DNA of 53,760 nucleotides from contig CAMDVD010000019.1 in NCBI GenBank assembly GCA_945878115.1, positions 1 through 53,760 of the forward strand, read 5' to 3'. The translations under genes and the position numbers were made by a program. How positions within the stretch are numbered: the stretch's first letter is position 1; every line of letters starts with the position of its first letter. Source of the stretch: Chitinophaga pinensis (GTDB lineage Bacteria > Bacteroidota > Bacteroidia > Chitinophagales > Chitinophagaceae). Under the pieces are notes generated by a model. It was not told the origin of the DNA, ran no database searches, and saw only the letters and a list, made by a program, of their open reading frames with translations. This document shows positions 1-9,666 of this stretch, in pieces.

Positions 1-1
1 A

Positions 2-1807
2 ATCAAAAAAAAATTTAATGCAAGCCAACAAATAGATTCATCGACAACTCGTTTTTACACCCAAAATACCATGCCGTTATTATTGCAATTGCACAGCAAT
101 GTATTTGTAAAAAATTATGGCGTTGGCTCTTTAAGTACCATAAGCTTAAGAGGAAGTTCTGCTGCGCAAACAAGTGTCACTTGGCAAGGCATGCAGCTCA
201 ATAATGCCATGACAGGGCTTTCCGACATTAGCAGTATCCCTGTATCTTTTTTTGAAAATATTAATATTGAATATGGCAACAATATGCAAAGACATACAAT
301 CGGCGGAAGTATTCAGTTATCGAATGAAACCAATTTCGACTCTACATCTAAGGATATTCGAGTTGGATTAGGTTATGAATCTTTGCGTAACCAATCTTTA
401 TTTTTGAGTAGCTCTTATCATTCCAAAAAAATGTATAATCAATTGAAGGCATTTATTTCTTCTGGGAAAAATGAATATGCTATTGATTATCTAGATAAAA
501 ACGAATCTAATTTACTTCAGCATGCAGAATACAAAAACATTGGCTTATTAAATGACTTCGCTTATAAAATGAATGCCTACAATCTTTTCTCCGTGCATGT
601 TTGGATGCAACAAAATATACGAAATATTCCGCCCACAATCTTTGAAGAAAGCAGTGCGAAGGAAGAAAAAACAAATTCATTTCGGTCTATAATCCAATGG
701 AACAAAACAGAAAACAAATGCAAGCAAATATTTTTAACTGGCATGAATAAAGAATATTATGCCTATGTGGATACAAATAGTAAAATAGCCTACAACGCTG
801 ATGTAATAAGCATTCCAATGCAATATACTTTGCAATATAGTTTGTACAAGAACCAAAGCGTTTCCATTCAATTTGCTGGTAGTTCAAATCTAATATTACA
901 GCAAAAAGATGCCAATTTAACGAAGGGAAGTGTGTCTTTATTTTACACCATAGAAAATATTGCAAAACGTATTTCCATCGAAACACAAGTACAAAAAGAA
1001 TACAGTTCTATTTTCCAATTACCATGGGTGATGAAGATTGCAGCTAATGCCAAAGTCATGCGTGGGATAAATTTATTTGCTTCCGTTTCAAAAAACTATC
1101 GAGCACCAACCCTCAATGAATTGTATTTCAATCCAGGTGGAAATATAAACTTACAACCAGAGTTAAGTAAGAATTTGGAAAGTGGCATCGCTTACAAACA
1201 CGCACACAAAAAATCTAATCTAGATGCAGAATGTACAGCCTACCAACGCAAGGTCGACAATTGGATTTCATGGTTTGGTAATGCCATTCTTACTCCTCAT
1301 AATATCCAACAAGTAGAAAGCAAAGGATTAGAAATAAATGCAAATTATCGCATTCAATTGAGTGCTTTGTCTCACCACAATAAAACGAATCCTACACGCA
1401 CTGAGGTCGAACCTAAAATAATACATCTAGGGCTTCTATATGCCTATACTTTATCCTGCACCAAGGAATCAAAAATTACAAATGACTTTTCCATTGGCAA
1501 ACAAATACCGTATGTACCACGTTATCAATTCAAAACAAATATTGGTTTTTCAACAAAAAAAATAGACATGAAATATGTATTCGCTTATACGGGCTATCGA
1601 TTTGTAACTACGGATGAAAGCCAATATCTAATGCCTTATAAAACTTCAAATCTATTCTTTGCCTATCGACATCATATACGCAGAAGCAATATGGAATACA
1701 CTTTCAAGGCGTTGAATCTATTCAATGAGCGATATGAAAGTATAGTTGGAAGAATAATGCCTAAAAGAAATTACAGTGTAGAACTATTGTATCATTTCCA
1801 TTCGTAA
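2..1807 (+). CDS. TonB-dependent outer-membrane receptor, 5'-truncated by the window edge
   Basis: The reading frame is open from base 2, with no stop before the first ATG at 71, so the true start lies upstream and about 601 residues are visible. The first ~100 residues look like the end of a plug domain: the stretch LRGSSAAQTSVTWQGMQLN is the typical plug core, followed by ENINIEYGNN and a GGSIQL strand. The rest is a beta-barrel rich in alternating aromatic residues, with the family motif YRAPTLNELYF near residue 370 and a last strand ending in LLYHF. The signal peptide and TonB box are outside the window. Such receptors import cobalamin, iron chelates or glycans using TonB energy. The plug resembles BtuB-type receptors, but the substrate cannot be read from the sequence. 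Confidence 0.9.
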   Translation: MKKKFNASQQIDSSTTRFYTQNTMPLLLQLHSNVFVKNYGVGSLSTISLRGSSAAQTSVTWQGMQLNNAMTGLSDISSIPVSFFENINIEYGNNMQRHTIGGSIQLSNETNFDSTSKDIRVGLGYESLRNQSLFLSSSYHSKKMYNQLKAFISSGKNEYAIDYLDKNESNLLQHAEYKNIGLLNDFAYKMNAYNLFSVHVWMQQNIRNIPPTIFEESSAKEEKTNSFRSIIQWNKTENKCKQIFLTGMNKEYYAYVDTNSKIAYNADVISIPMQYTLQYSLYKNQSVSIQFAGSSNLILQQKDANLTKGSVSLFYTIENIAKRISIETQVQKEYSSIFQLPWVMKIAANAKVMRGINLFASVSKNYRAPTLNELYFNPGGNINLQPELSKNLESGIAYKHAHKKSNLDAECTAYQRKVDNWISWFGNAILTPHNIQQVESKGLEINANYRIQLSALSHHNKTNPTRTEVEPKIIHLGLLYAYTLSCTKESKITNDFSIGKQIPYVPRYQFKTNIGFSTKKIDMKYVFAYTGYRFVTTDESQYLMPYKTSNLFFAYRHHIRRSNMEYTFKALNLFNERYESIVGRIMPKRNYSVELLYHFHS

Positions 1808-1998
1808 AAGACATGTAAATCCCATTTTTAAATGATAGAAAAAAAGAAAAAGATAAAACAAAATCAGTTCTATTTTTCTTAATTTCACGTTTTGTTAAAA
1901 AGCATACTTACTGCAAAACAATACCGATAGAATATTTTTTTTAATCCAAAATATTGCAATAGGATGCAAGCACAGAATAAATTTGAAAGAAAACGAAG

Positions 1999-3568
1999 AT
2001 GGTAGTAAAAGAAAAAATAAGTGAATTACTGAAAAGGCTGAATGATGGTGTATTTGAAAAAGAAGAAGCCATTGCGCTTACCCTTCTTTCGGCAATTGCA
2101 GGTGAAAGTATTTTTCTATTAGGCTCACCTGGTGTCGCAAAAAGCTTAATTGCTCGTCGACTTAAATTTGCATTCAAAGACGGTCAATCCTTTGAATATT
2201 TAATGAATCGATTTAGTACACCTGATGAAATATTTGGGCCAGTTTCTATTTCACAACTCAAAGACCACGACAAGTACGAACGTATCGTCAACAATTATTT
2301 ACCTTCTGCAACCGTAGTATTTTTAGATGAAATTTGGAAAGCTGGACCTTCTATACAAAATGCATTGCTAACTGTACTCAATGAAAAGCTCTATCGCAAT
2401 GGAGAACAAGAAATTAAAGTGCCAATGAAAGCATTGATTTCTGCATCGAATGAACTGCCGAATAAAGGAGAAGGATTAGAAGCTTTATGGGATAGATTTT
2501 TAGTCCGATTGATTGTAGATAGCGTACATGAAAAAGAAAGCTTCAATGCGATGATTTCAAAACCATTAAATGCGTATGCAGATACAGTTACAGAAGAATT
2601 AAAAATTACAGAACAAGAATATTCTACTTGGCACGCACGCATAGATCAAATTCAACTTCCTGAAAATGTATTTAATATCATACATGTAGTTCGAAGCTAT
2701 GTAGAGGAATACAATGAGAAAGAAGAAAACAAAGAAAAACAAATTTATATTTCAGATAGAAGATGGCGCAAAATAGTTAGGCTATTAAGGACCTCCGCTT
2801 TTTTAAACAATCGTTTGGCAGTGGATTTGATGGACTGTTTTTTAATTAAAGAATGCTTGTGGAATGAAGCAGAGCAGAAACAAACCGTTTCTCAATTTGT
2901 TCAAGATGCTATTCAAAAACATGGCTATGCATTATCTTTAGATTTAACCGACTTAAAAGCTGAAATAAAAGAATTTGATGCAGATGTAAAATCAGAAACC
3001 AGCTTTATTCAAGAAGAGAATGTAACAGAATTAGCGCCACACCATAAGGACTATTATAGGATAATTGGAATGCCATTTGAATCTGCCATACTCATTGAAG
3101 ATTATAAAAAATTAAATACCCAAACAGAAAGTTATATGTTGTTGTATAGATTTGGTTTTCAATACCACAACGAATATAGTCAGCATGGATCTTATAAGAT
3201 TAGAAAAGGATTGAACCAATTCATCTACATCAATGGCACAGAATATAAATTGAATGCCATAGTTAAAGCGCAACAAAAAAACACCTACAAAACAGCCCCC
3301 CCCAAGCGCTTTACGAGAATGGGAAAATAGAGTACAAGTCATACAAACATCTACTAATTCTTTCAAGTCATTAATAGACGAATATCGAAACAATGACATG
3401 ATTCATTTACGGGTAAATTTATTCGTTGATCCTATGCATGCAAAAATCATTGAAACAAATTTACAAGACATAGAAAGAGAAATTGAAAAGCTAGAGGTAG
3501 AAGTAAATAGGATTAAACATTACTATGAAAATATCAATTCGCCAGCCGCAATGGATTCAACAACATAA
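1999..3568 (+). pseudogene. ravA: RavA-type MoxR AAA+ ATPase, frameshifted in a C8 run
   Basis: The uninterrupted reading frame runs 1999-3330 (443 aa). It carries a Walker A motif GSPGVAKS (residues 42-49), a Walker B motif VVFLDE (106-111), the RavA-typical RFSTPDEIFGP and a sensor region ISASNELP. At 3296-3303 there are eight C residues. With seven, the frame would continue as SALREWENRVQ and on to a TAA at 3566-3568, giving about 522 aa, close to the ~500 aa of E. coli RavA; the tail predicts a coiled coil. The viaA partner starts 16 bases after that restored end. RavA is known to act with ViaA, and in E. coli the pair has been linked to respiratory complexes. I infer either a recent frameshift or a homopolymer sequencing error. 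As read, the protein lacks its last ~80 residues but keeps the ATPase core. Confidence 0.82.
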
Positions 3569-3584
3569 TCAATAGAGGCGAATC

Positions 3585-4124
3585 GTGATAAATCCATTCA
3601 ATAAATTTGAAACATTTGGCATCATTGCCAATCGTGGAAAGCGAAAGAAAATAGCCCGTACAATTTTCGAACACATGCTTGAGCTTTCTGAGCGAAGCAT
3701 CGGCATTCCCAATACGGAAACAGAAAATTTTACTACTGCCATAGACACTATTTTAGCGAATGAAAGTATACGTTCACTTTGCCAACAACAAGACCCTCAA
3801 TTAATAGAAAAAATAACGATAGATATTTTAGATTTCATCAACAATACAAAAAAAACAATCAATAAAACAGCAGACCCTTTCGTTAAAGAAAATGAACTAA
3901 AGAACATATTTCAAAATTCCAATAAAGAGAAGTTCCAAAATGATTGGAAAGTAGTAAAACGCTATCTAGACGATACTTATAGTAGAAAAGAAATAGACCC
4001 TAGTTTTTATGAACAGGAATTTAAAAATAGTTTTGAAAATAAAAAATTAGAAAAAAATCCAACCCAAAGTTTTGAAAGTATTCAAGAACATTTCATTGAA
4101 AAATGGAGCGCATTGATTCAATAA
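3585..4124 (+). pseudogene. viaA: ViaA-type protein, N-terminal part, ended by an in-frame stop
   Basis: This is the upstream part of a ViaA-like gene with a GTG start at 3585, 16 bases after the restored end of ravA. It encodes 179 mostly helical, charged residues and stops at TAA 4122-4124. The same frame stays open straight after that stop (KQAKWEQEIIELERRR) and leads into the VWA domain. The whole frame 3585-5171 would give about 528 residues, similar to E. coli ViaA (483). I read this as one gene split by a nonsense codon, not as two genes. This part alone lacks the metal-binding VWA domain. Identity rests on the RavA neighbour and the downstream VWA domain more than on this segment itself. 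Confidence 0.65.
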
Positions 4125-5171
4125 AAACAAGCGAAATGGGAACAAGAAATTATAGAATTAGAAAGAAGACGATTTTGCAATGAACTTTTTGAGCAAATAG
4201 AAGAATTAGAAAAATTACAAGAAGAGTTAGAACCATTTACAAATGAGATAAGCCGACTATGGGACCTGAGTAAAGGTAAATGGCAAAGTGTAAATTTTGA
4301 TATTTTGAATCGCTATGCCGAATTATTAAAAAAGGATAAGGCCTTGCAAGATCTAGCAGAAATGCTGGGTAGAATGCGACAAACAGAAAAGGAAGTGGAA
4401 GAAAAGTCCTTTAGTACTATCGATATCAAGCAACAATGGAAATTGGAATACGCTAGCAAAGCAGACTTAATTGGCATCAAAGAAAGTGATGATTTGAGCA
4501 GTCTACTCCCTACGGAAACGGCCTTACTAGCCGACGAAACCATGCAATTTATATTCTTCAAAAAGTTTGCCGAAAAGAAATTACAAACCTTTGAATACCA
4601 AGCCAATATTTTATCTAATAATGAAGAAACGAATAAAAAAAAGGAACAAGATGAAGACGCGCAAGGGCCATTTATTATTTGTGTAGATACCAGTGGATCT
4701 ATGCATGGAACTGCAGAAAATGTCTCTAAAACACTTTGCTTTGCTATCCTAAAAATTGCCATTCGCGACAATCGTAAGTGTTTTCTAATCTCTTATTCAA
4801 CACAATTGATGACCTTGAATTTAACAGATTTCAAAACCTCCATAGACAAACTCATTGAGTTTTTGTCGATGAGTTTCAACGGCGGTACGGATGCAACACC
4901 AGCCATGCAAGAAGCCTTGAATCTATTGGAAACAGACGAATTTCGCAAAGCAGATATTATTATGCTATCTGATTTTATCATGCCTGATTTTGAATTACCC
5001 ATACAAGTACAAATATTAAAGGCTAAAGAAAAGAAAACCCAATTTCACAGCCTTGTAATTGGCACCATTAGAAATCCAACCACCATCAAAGACTTCAACA
5101 ATAATTGGTTGTATGACACCAACAATCATAATAGCATGTTGACATTGGTAAAAAATTTGAAGACGTTTTAA
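4125..5171 (+). pseudogene. viaA: ViaA-type protein, C-terminal part with VWA domain
   Basis: This is the continuation of the frame that starts at 3585, beginning directly after the stop at 4122-4124. The nearest usable restart is a TTG at 4305, which would give 288 aa. The first part is a coiled-coil-like, Glu-rich helix. From about 4660 there is a von Willebrand A domain with a complete metal ion-dependent adhesion site: DTSGSM, then T in GGTDATPAM, then D in MLSDFIMP. In the RavA-ViaA pair this domain belongs to the ViaA partner. If translation restarts at 4305 a VWA-only product is possible. No clear ribosome binding site precedes that TTG. Confidence 0.72.
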
Positions 5172-5324
5172 TGTTGAAATTTCTATATTTTAGATGAGCC
5201 CTTATCAAAAAAAATATCTAAAAAATAAACCACAATAATTACATTTGAGAAATGAAATTTCAGAATTTGAATTTGCAAATGAAAGTTTAAATCTTAATTA
5301 AAAAATACTTACAAACGAAATGAC

Positions 5325-5693
5325 ATGAAGCACATTACATTTCTACTTTCTTTTTGTTTATTCCTCATGATTTCTTGTGCCGAAAAATGCCCAAATGAGT
5401 TACAAGGTGTTTGGAGAAATAACAATGAAAAATGTCAAATAAAATTTGGTAAAGACTTTACCTTTATTGCAGATAAACTTCCACTAGATGTAATAAATGC
5501 GCATGCAGTAGAGCCAGGTCTAAAATTCAGCATCAGTGGAAAAGGAAAATATGAAGTAAAGAAAAATATTATCCGATTAAATTTTACTAAAGGCGGATGG
5601 TATGAAATCGACTACAAAAACGCAAGCACTTTATCCCTAGAATTAAATGAAGAATCTGGAGGTTCTATTATTAAGCTTAATTCCATTCGATAA
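5325..5693 (+). CDS. small lipoprotein of unknown function
   Basis: The 122-residue product starts with a short signal peptide ending in a lipobox (LMISC), so it should be a lipidated, membrane-anchored protein exposed outside the cytoplasm. After the Cys come KCPNELQGVW and an alternation of beta strands with a Gly-Gly turn (KGGWYEIDY). This resembles small lipocalin-like lipoproteins that begin with an 'L-GVW' strand, but I do not recognise a named family. It stands alone in a weakly structured region between viaA and the lysyl oxidase gene. No operon partner is evident. Confidence 0.75.
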   Translation: MKHITFLLSFCLFLMISCAEKCPNELQGVWRNNNEKCQIKFGKDFTFIADKLPLDVINAHAVEPGLKFSISGKGKYEVKKNIIRLNFTKGGWYEIDYKNASTLSLELNEESGGSIIKLNSIR

Positions 5694-5867
5694 TGCGCAA
5701 TCAGTATAAGTAGCTTGACTAGAAGGGGTCTTGCAACCCACGTCGTATGTTTCTGTATCTTACTCGTTTTTCAACGTTCTTTTATATTCTACCACATTTT
5801 CTCTTTGTAAATAGACACTAATTACAAAAATTCATCATTCCAAACTTGAACTCCAAAAAAAAGTTTA

Positions 5868-5898
5868 TTGAATATTGTAAATACTTTTTCTATTTTTA
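5868..5898 (+). promoter_or_regulatory. possible Bacteroidota-type promoter of the lysyl oxidase gene
   Basis: There is a TTG at 5868-5870 and TATTTTTA at 5891-5898, 20 bases apart. This is close to the Bacteroidota sigma-ABfr consensus (TTG near -33 and TAnnTTTG near -7), but the final G is missing. The start codon is at 5932. The match is weak and no other evidence supports it. Confidence 0.25.
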
Positions 5899-5931
5899 TA
5901 GATTGTAATCACCTATCACAAAATAAATACT

Positions 5932-8001
5932 ATGAAAAAATCTCTACTGCTTATCTTATGCATGCTCTGCATGATACAAGTAAACTGGGCCCAATGCACA
6001 CTCACTAATGCAACTAGTTGCAAGTGTGAAGACTCCTTACAAACCAATTGCGATTTGTTGCCAGATATGGTAGTTTCAAAATATGCAATCCTCACTTATA
6101 ATGGAGGACCTGCTGAATATTCGCAAACTGCACCTCTTCCAAATCGAGGTAGATTAACCATTACAGGCTCTACTCCCAACTTAGGCTTTGGACCATTGGA
6201 AGTAAAAGGTGTGGATCAAAACGGCTATCAATGGTTTCTTTGCGGAACAGATACTATTTCAGTTTATAATCCAAGTGCTTCAACAAGCATAGTACCCAAT
6301 TGCCCAAATGGCGCAAATAATCCGCATCAATTATTGATACAAGATATCTATCACAAAAATGGTAATATAATGACGTATAGTGAACGTAAGACTGGTCACA
6401 TGACGTATCACCCAACCCATTCTCATTACCATGTTGACGATTGGGAAATTTACACCTTAAGAATTCCCACATCGGATCCAAATCCTTTACATTGGCCAAT
6501 CGTTTCGCAAGGACATAAAGTTGGATTTTGTCTAATGGATTATGGCAACTGTTCTTCTAATCCGCAACACTGCCAAGACTCAGCAGGTAATTATTTGACA
6601 AATGCGGATTTTGGATTACAATATAATTTGGATGCTAACTATAATTGCTCTCCAACCATTCAAGGTATTGGTGTTGGACATTTAGATATTTATTGGAATA
6701 CATTGGATGGACAATGGATTCCAATTCCGCCAGGTACTTGCAATGGATTATATGCCATTGTTATTGTAGTTGATCCAGACGATCATTTCTTAGAATCCAA
6801 CGAAAACAATAATTACACATGGGACTATTGGACCCTAACCCAACAAGTATCTTCTAACCCAATTGTTGAAATCACTTCCGAAAAATCTGGTGTCGTTTGC
6901 CAAGGCGATTCTATTACATTAACAGCCACAGCAGGTACTGATTTCTCATGGTCCAATGGCGCACACACACAAAGTATCACTGTTCCTTCTAATACGATGG
7001 ATTACACATGCACTGTAACTACTTATTGCGGCACGGTAACATCTCCTCCTTTTCATGTAACACAAGTATCTTCACCATTGCCAATTGCAGTTGGAGATAC
7101 GGTTTGTAATGCAGGTATAGATACACTCACAGCAACTGGAAGTGGCAACTTAAATTGGTATGATGGTAGTAATAATTTGGTTGGAACAGGTAACACATTT
7201 TACACACCAAATATTTCAGTGCCAACTACCTATTACGTAGAAAATGTAACCACCCATAATGATACACTTTTTGCACCACCAGCCGATTATGAAATGAGCG
7301 TAGGTGGATATAGCAATGCAAGTCACTATTTAGTTTTTGATTGCTTTTCTCCTTTCAATTTACAATCTGTAAAAGTTTGGTCTCGATCTGTGGGTAATAG
7401 AACCATCACATTGGAAGATTCTACAGGCGCCATTTTACAAACTGCAACAGTAAACATTGGATTAGATATGCAAACCGTTCCTTTAAATTTCAATATCACA
7501 CCAGGTGTAAAATATCGTTTGCATTGCGCAGCACCAGATAGCCTTTACAGGAATAATGGTAACGGCGTAAGTTTTCCTTATGAAGTACCTGGCGTAGTGA
7601 GTATATGGAGTTCTGATGCAGGAAATGTGGGCTACTATTATTTCTACGATTGGAAAATCGCAACCACAAATTCTACTTGCCCTAGCACAAAAGTGCCAGT
7701 GGTAGCCTATGTAAAACCTTGTTATCCTGCAGGTTTGGATGATGTATTTGGTCAGTCCATTCAAGTTTATCCTAATCCGAATAATGGAAATTTCACCTTG
7801 AGCTTTGAAAATAGTACGACGGACAATTTTACCATTCAAATTCTAGATTGTGTTGGCAAACTTGTTTACAGTAAAGATATCCAAAACTTTTCTGGCAAAT
7901 ACAAAGGCGACATTCATGTGAAAGATTTAGCAAAAGGAGTTTACATGCTCAATTTGAATCATGAAGGAAAATCTTACAATACTAAATTAATTATTAAATA
8001 A
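5932..8001 (+). CDS. secreted lysyl oxidase-like copper amine oxidase with Ig-like domain and T9SS sorting tail
   Basis: The 689-residue protein has a signal peptide (to about residue 20, NWAQ) and a lysyl oxidase domain (about 41-300). The copper-binding histidine cluster is present as YHPTHSHYHVDDWE (H160, H163, H165, H167), with the same spacing as the LOX signature HSCHQHYH. Lysyl oxidases build their quinone cofactor from one Lys and one Tyr. The matching positions look intact: K196 in GHKVGFCLMD and Y254 in GHLDIYWNTLDGQWI. The domain closes with a DPDDHFLESNENNN strand, as in animal LOX. Ig-like regions follow from about residue 311. The last ~80 residues (VYPNPNNGNF to KLIIK) are a type IX secretion sorting domain, so export to the surface or medium is expected. 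Likely action: oxidative deamination of lysine or other amines in extracellular protein. The substrate is unknown. Confidence 0.88.
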   Translation: MKKSLLLILCMLCMIQVNWAQCTLTNATSCKCEDSLQTNCDLLPDMVVSKYAILTYNGGPAEYSQTAPLPNRGRLTITGSTPNLGFGPLEVKGVDQNGYQWFLCGTDTISVYNPSASTSIVPNCPNGANNPHQLLIQDIYHKNGNIMTYSERKTGHMTYHPTHSHYHVDDWEIYTLRIPTSDPNPLHWPIVSQGHKVGFCLMDYGNCSSNPQHCQDSAGNYLTNADFGLQYNLDANYNCSPTIQGIGVGHLDIYWNTLDGQWIPIPPGTCNGLYAIVIVVDPDDHFLESNENNNYTWDYWTLTQQVSSNPIVEITSEKSGVVCQGDSITLTATAGTDFSWSNGAHTQSITVPSNTMDYTCTVTTYCGTVTSPPFHVTQVSSPLPIAVGDTVCNAGIDTLTATGSGNLNWYDGSNNLVGTGNTFYTPNISVPTTYYVENVTTHNDTLFAPPADYEMSVGGYSNASHYLVFDCFSPFNLQSVKVWSRSVGNRTITLEDSTGAILQTATVNIGLDMQTVPLNFNITPGVKYRLHCAAPDSLYRNNGNGVSFPYEVPGVVSIWSSDAGNVGYYYFYDWKIATTNSTCPSTKVPVVAYVKPCYPAGLDDVFGQSIQVYPNPNNGNFTLSFENSTTDNFTIQILDCVGKLVYSKDIQNFSGKYKGDIHVKDLAKGVYMLNLNHEGKSYNTKLIIK

Positions 8002-8010
8002 GATTTGAGC

Positions 8011-9267
8011 ATGACTAAAATCATCTTTCGAATAGCATTGCTACTTAGTATTTGCAATTTTTCTGCAAGAGCACAAACGGCTTGGACAATTTATAAAACC
8101 AACAATTCAGCATTATTAGACAACGGTATCAAAGCAGTATCTATCGATAACAACAACCACAAATGGGTTGGATGTGCCTATGGTTTAGGCGAGTATAATG
8201 ATACCACATGGACGATGTATACGACACTTAATTCTGGTCTGCCTGATGACAATATTTCATCTATCAAAATCGATAAAAATAACGTAAAATGGATAGGTAC
8301 AAATAATGGTGGGTTGGCAAAATTTGATGGTACTACATGGACAGTTTGGAACACTATCAATTCAGGACTTCCAAGTGATGAAATAAAATGTATTGCGTTC
8401 GACACCTTAGGTAATAAATGGCTCGGAACTGCAAATGGCTTAGTGAAGTTTGATGATACCAATTTTACAGTTTGGAACCACAACAATACACCTTATTTTT
8501 TAATTGTTATTCATGCCATTGCTATTGACAAAAATAATGTCAAATATATAAGTAGTCTTAATTCTGGACTTTTCTATATGACGGATACAAACTTTATACA
8601 TTACAATGTGTCAAATTCCTATTTACAAGACAATTTTGTTTTTTCAATAGCACTCGACAGTAGCCAAAATCGCTGGTATGGTACAGCTGGCAAGGGTATC
8701 ATGTCACAACATACCGACTCAATCACTTGGGAATGGTATTATCCAGGTAATACGCCTGCTGATTCTGCATGGACTGTAAATTGTATTTTGATTGACTCTA
8801 TGCAACATAAATACATGGGTAGTCATTTGACTGGTTTGGTTAAATATGATGGAACGAATTGGACCTATTGGGAAACCTATAATTCGCCAATGCCAAGTAA
8901 TAGAGTCAACACTATAGCACAAGAAAAGCAAGGCATTTTTTGGATAGGAACAGACAATGGCTTAGCTCGATTTGACGAAAGCGTGCCAACAAATATTGCA
9001 GAGAATATTTTCTCGTCTCAAATCAATATTTATCCCAATCCAGCTAAAGACAAAATCAATATTATTTTACAAACTACAAATGCAGAAAATCTATCTCTTG
9101 AAATACTAGATATCTATGGTGTACTCCATTTAAAAACTTCACTTCATTCAGGAAATAATTTCTTAGCATTACCAGAAAATAATTTTGGTTCTGGCATTTA
9201 TTTTTATCGATTAAATCAGAATGGAAGAGTTGGTAGAACGAGTAAATTAGTAGTTAGTAATGAGTAG
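8011..9267 (+). CDS. secreted seven-bladed beta-propeller protein with T9SS sorting tail
   Basis: I chose the ATG at 8011 because it leads directly into a signal peptide (FRIALLLSICNFSARAQ); an in-frame TTG at 8005 is less likely. The mature part has seven tandem units of about 43 residues. Each opens with W-T-x-W/Y and an N-S-G-L-P stretch, then a D-x-x-x-x-K-W-x-G-T strand and a GL-x-K-F-D-G/D-T turn. This fits a two-component-regulator-type (Reg_prop) propeller of seven blades, but no kinase follows. The C-terminus (IYPNPAKDKINI to TSKLVV) is a T9SS sorting domain. The gene starts 9 bases after the lysyl oxidase stop, so the two are probably co-transcribed and co-secreted. The last residues (VVSNE) are encoded by a heptamer repeat tract. 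Confidence 0.85.
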   Translation: MTKIIFRIALLLSICNFSARAQTAWTIYKTNNSALLDNGIKAVSIDNNNHKWVGCAYGLGEYNDTTWTMYTTLNSGLPDDNISSIKIDKNNVKWIGTNNGGLAKFDGTTWTVWNTINSGLPSDEIKCIAFDTLGNKWLGTANGLVKFDDTNFTVWNHNNTPYFLIVIHAIAIDKNNVKYISSLNSGLFYMTDTNFIHYNVSNSYLQDNFVFSIALDSSQNRWYGTAGKGIMSQHTDSITWEWYYPGNTPADSAWTVNCILIDSMQHKYMGSHLTGLVKYDGTNWTYWETYNSPMPSNRVNTIAQEKQGIFWIGTDNGLARFDESVPTNIAENIFSSQINIYPNPAKDKINIILQTTNAENLSLEILDIYGVLHLKTSLHSGNNFLALPENNFGSGIYFYRLNQNGRVGRTSKLVVSNE

Positions 9268-9312
9268 TTAGTAGTTCTACTTTGAAATTTGGAATTTGAC
9301 TTTTGGAATTTA
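9250..9312. repeat. composite heptamer repeat tract, plus orientation
   Basis: Bases 9250-9276 are TAG/TTAG-type words and are identical over 27 bases to 43209-43235. They run into an AAATTTGG/GAATTT-type section up to about 9312. The stop codon of the propeller gene (9265-9267) lies inside the first section. Confidence 0.7.
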
Positions 9313-9323
9313 AAAATAAGCAC

Positions 9324-9599
9324 ATGAAAAAACAAACTTTATGCTACCTACTAATTTTCTTCTTTTGTGCGTTCAATCTCATGTCCTGCGCACCGGCTGG
9401 ACATACTGCTGCTAGCTATGGTTTCTTTTCCGGCATCTTACATGGCTTCCTTTTTGTTTTTGCATTGATAGGAAAACTGTTTGGTGTTCATTGTGGTATT
9501 TATGCCGAACACAATACTGGGTTCTTTTATTGGCTAGGTTTTATTATCGGGATCGGCGGACTTGGCGGTGGCGGTAGAGAAGCGGCAAGAAGAAGGTAA
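9324..9599 (+). CDS. small glycine-rich lipoprotein
   Basis: The ATG at 9324 gives 91 residues: a signal peptide with lipobox (FNLMSC), then a hydrophobic segment (FLFVFALIGKLFGV) and a second one (FFYWLGFIIGIGGLGG), ending in a GGGG-R-E-AARRR tail. It is probably an inner-membrane-spanning or lipid-anchored small protein. Similar short 'GFFSGILHGFL' proteins are common in Bacteroidota, but I know of no assigned role. It lies between the propeller gene and a repeat field, with heptamer words covering the region before its start. Confidence 0.65.
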   Translation: MKKQTLCYLLIFFFCAFNLMSCAPAGHTAASYGFFSGILHGFLFVFALIGKLFGVHCGIYAEHNTGFFYWLGFIIGIGGLGGGGREAARRR

Positions 9600-9666
9600 A
9601 GGAGGATTTGATAAAAAATTGGAGCTTCAAAGACAAACTCAGAAGTAAAAAAAGAATGATTAACAA

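Noticed and set aside
3296..3330. Programmed frameshift in ravA
   Set aside because: No slippery heptamer with downstream structure is known for this gene, and a neighbouring nonsense codon in viaA points to decay or sequence error instead.
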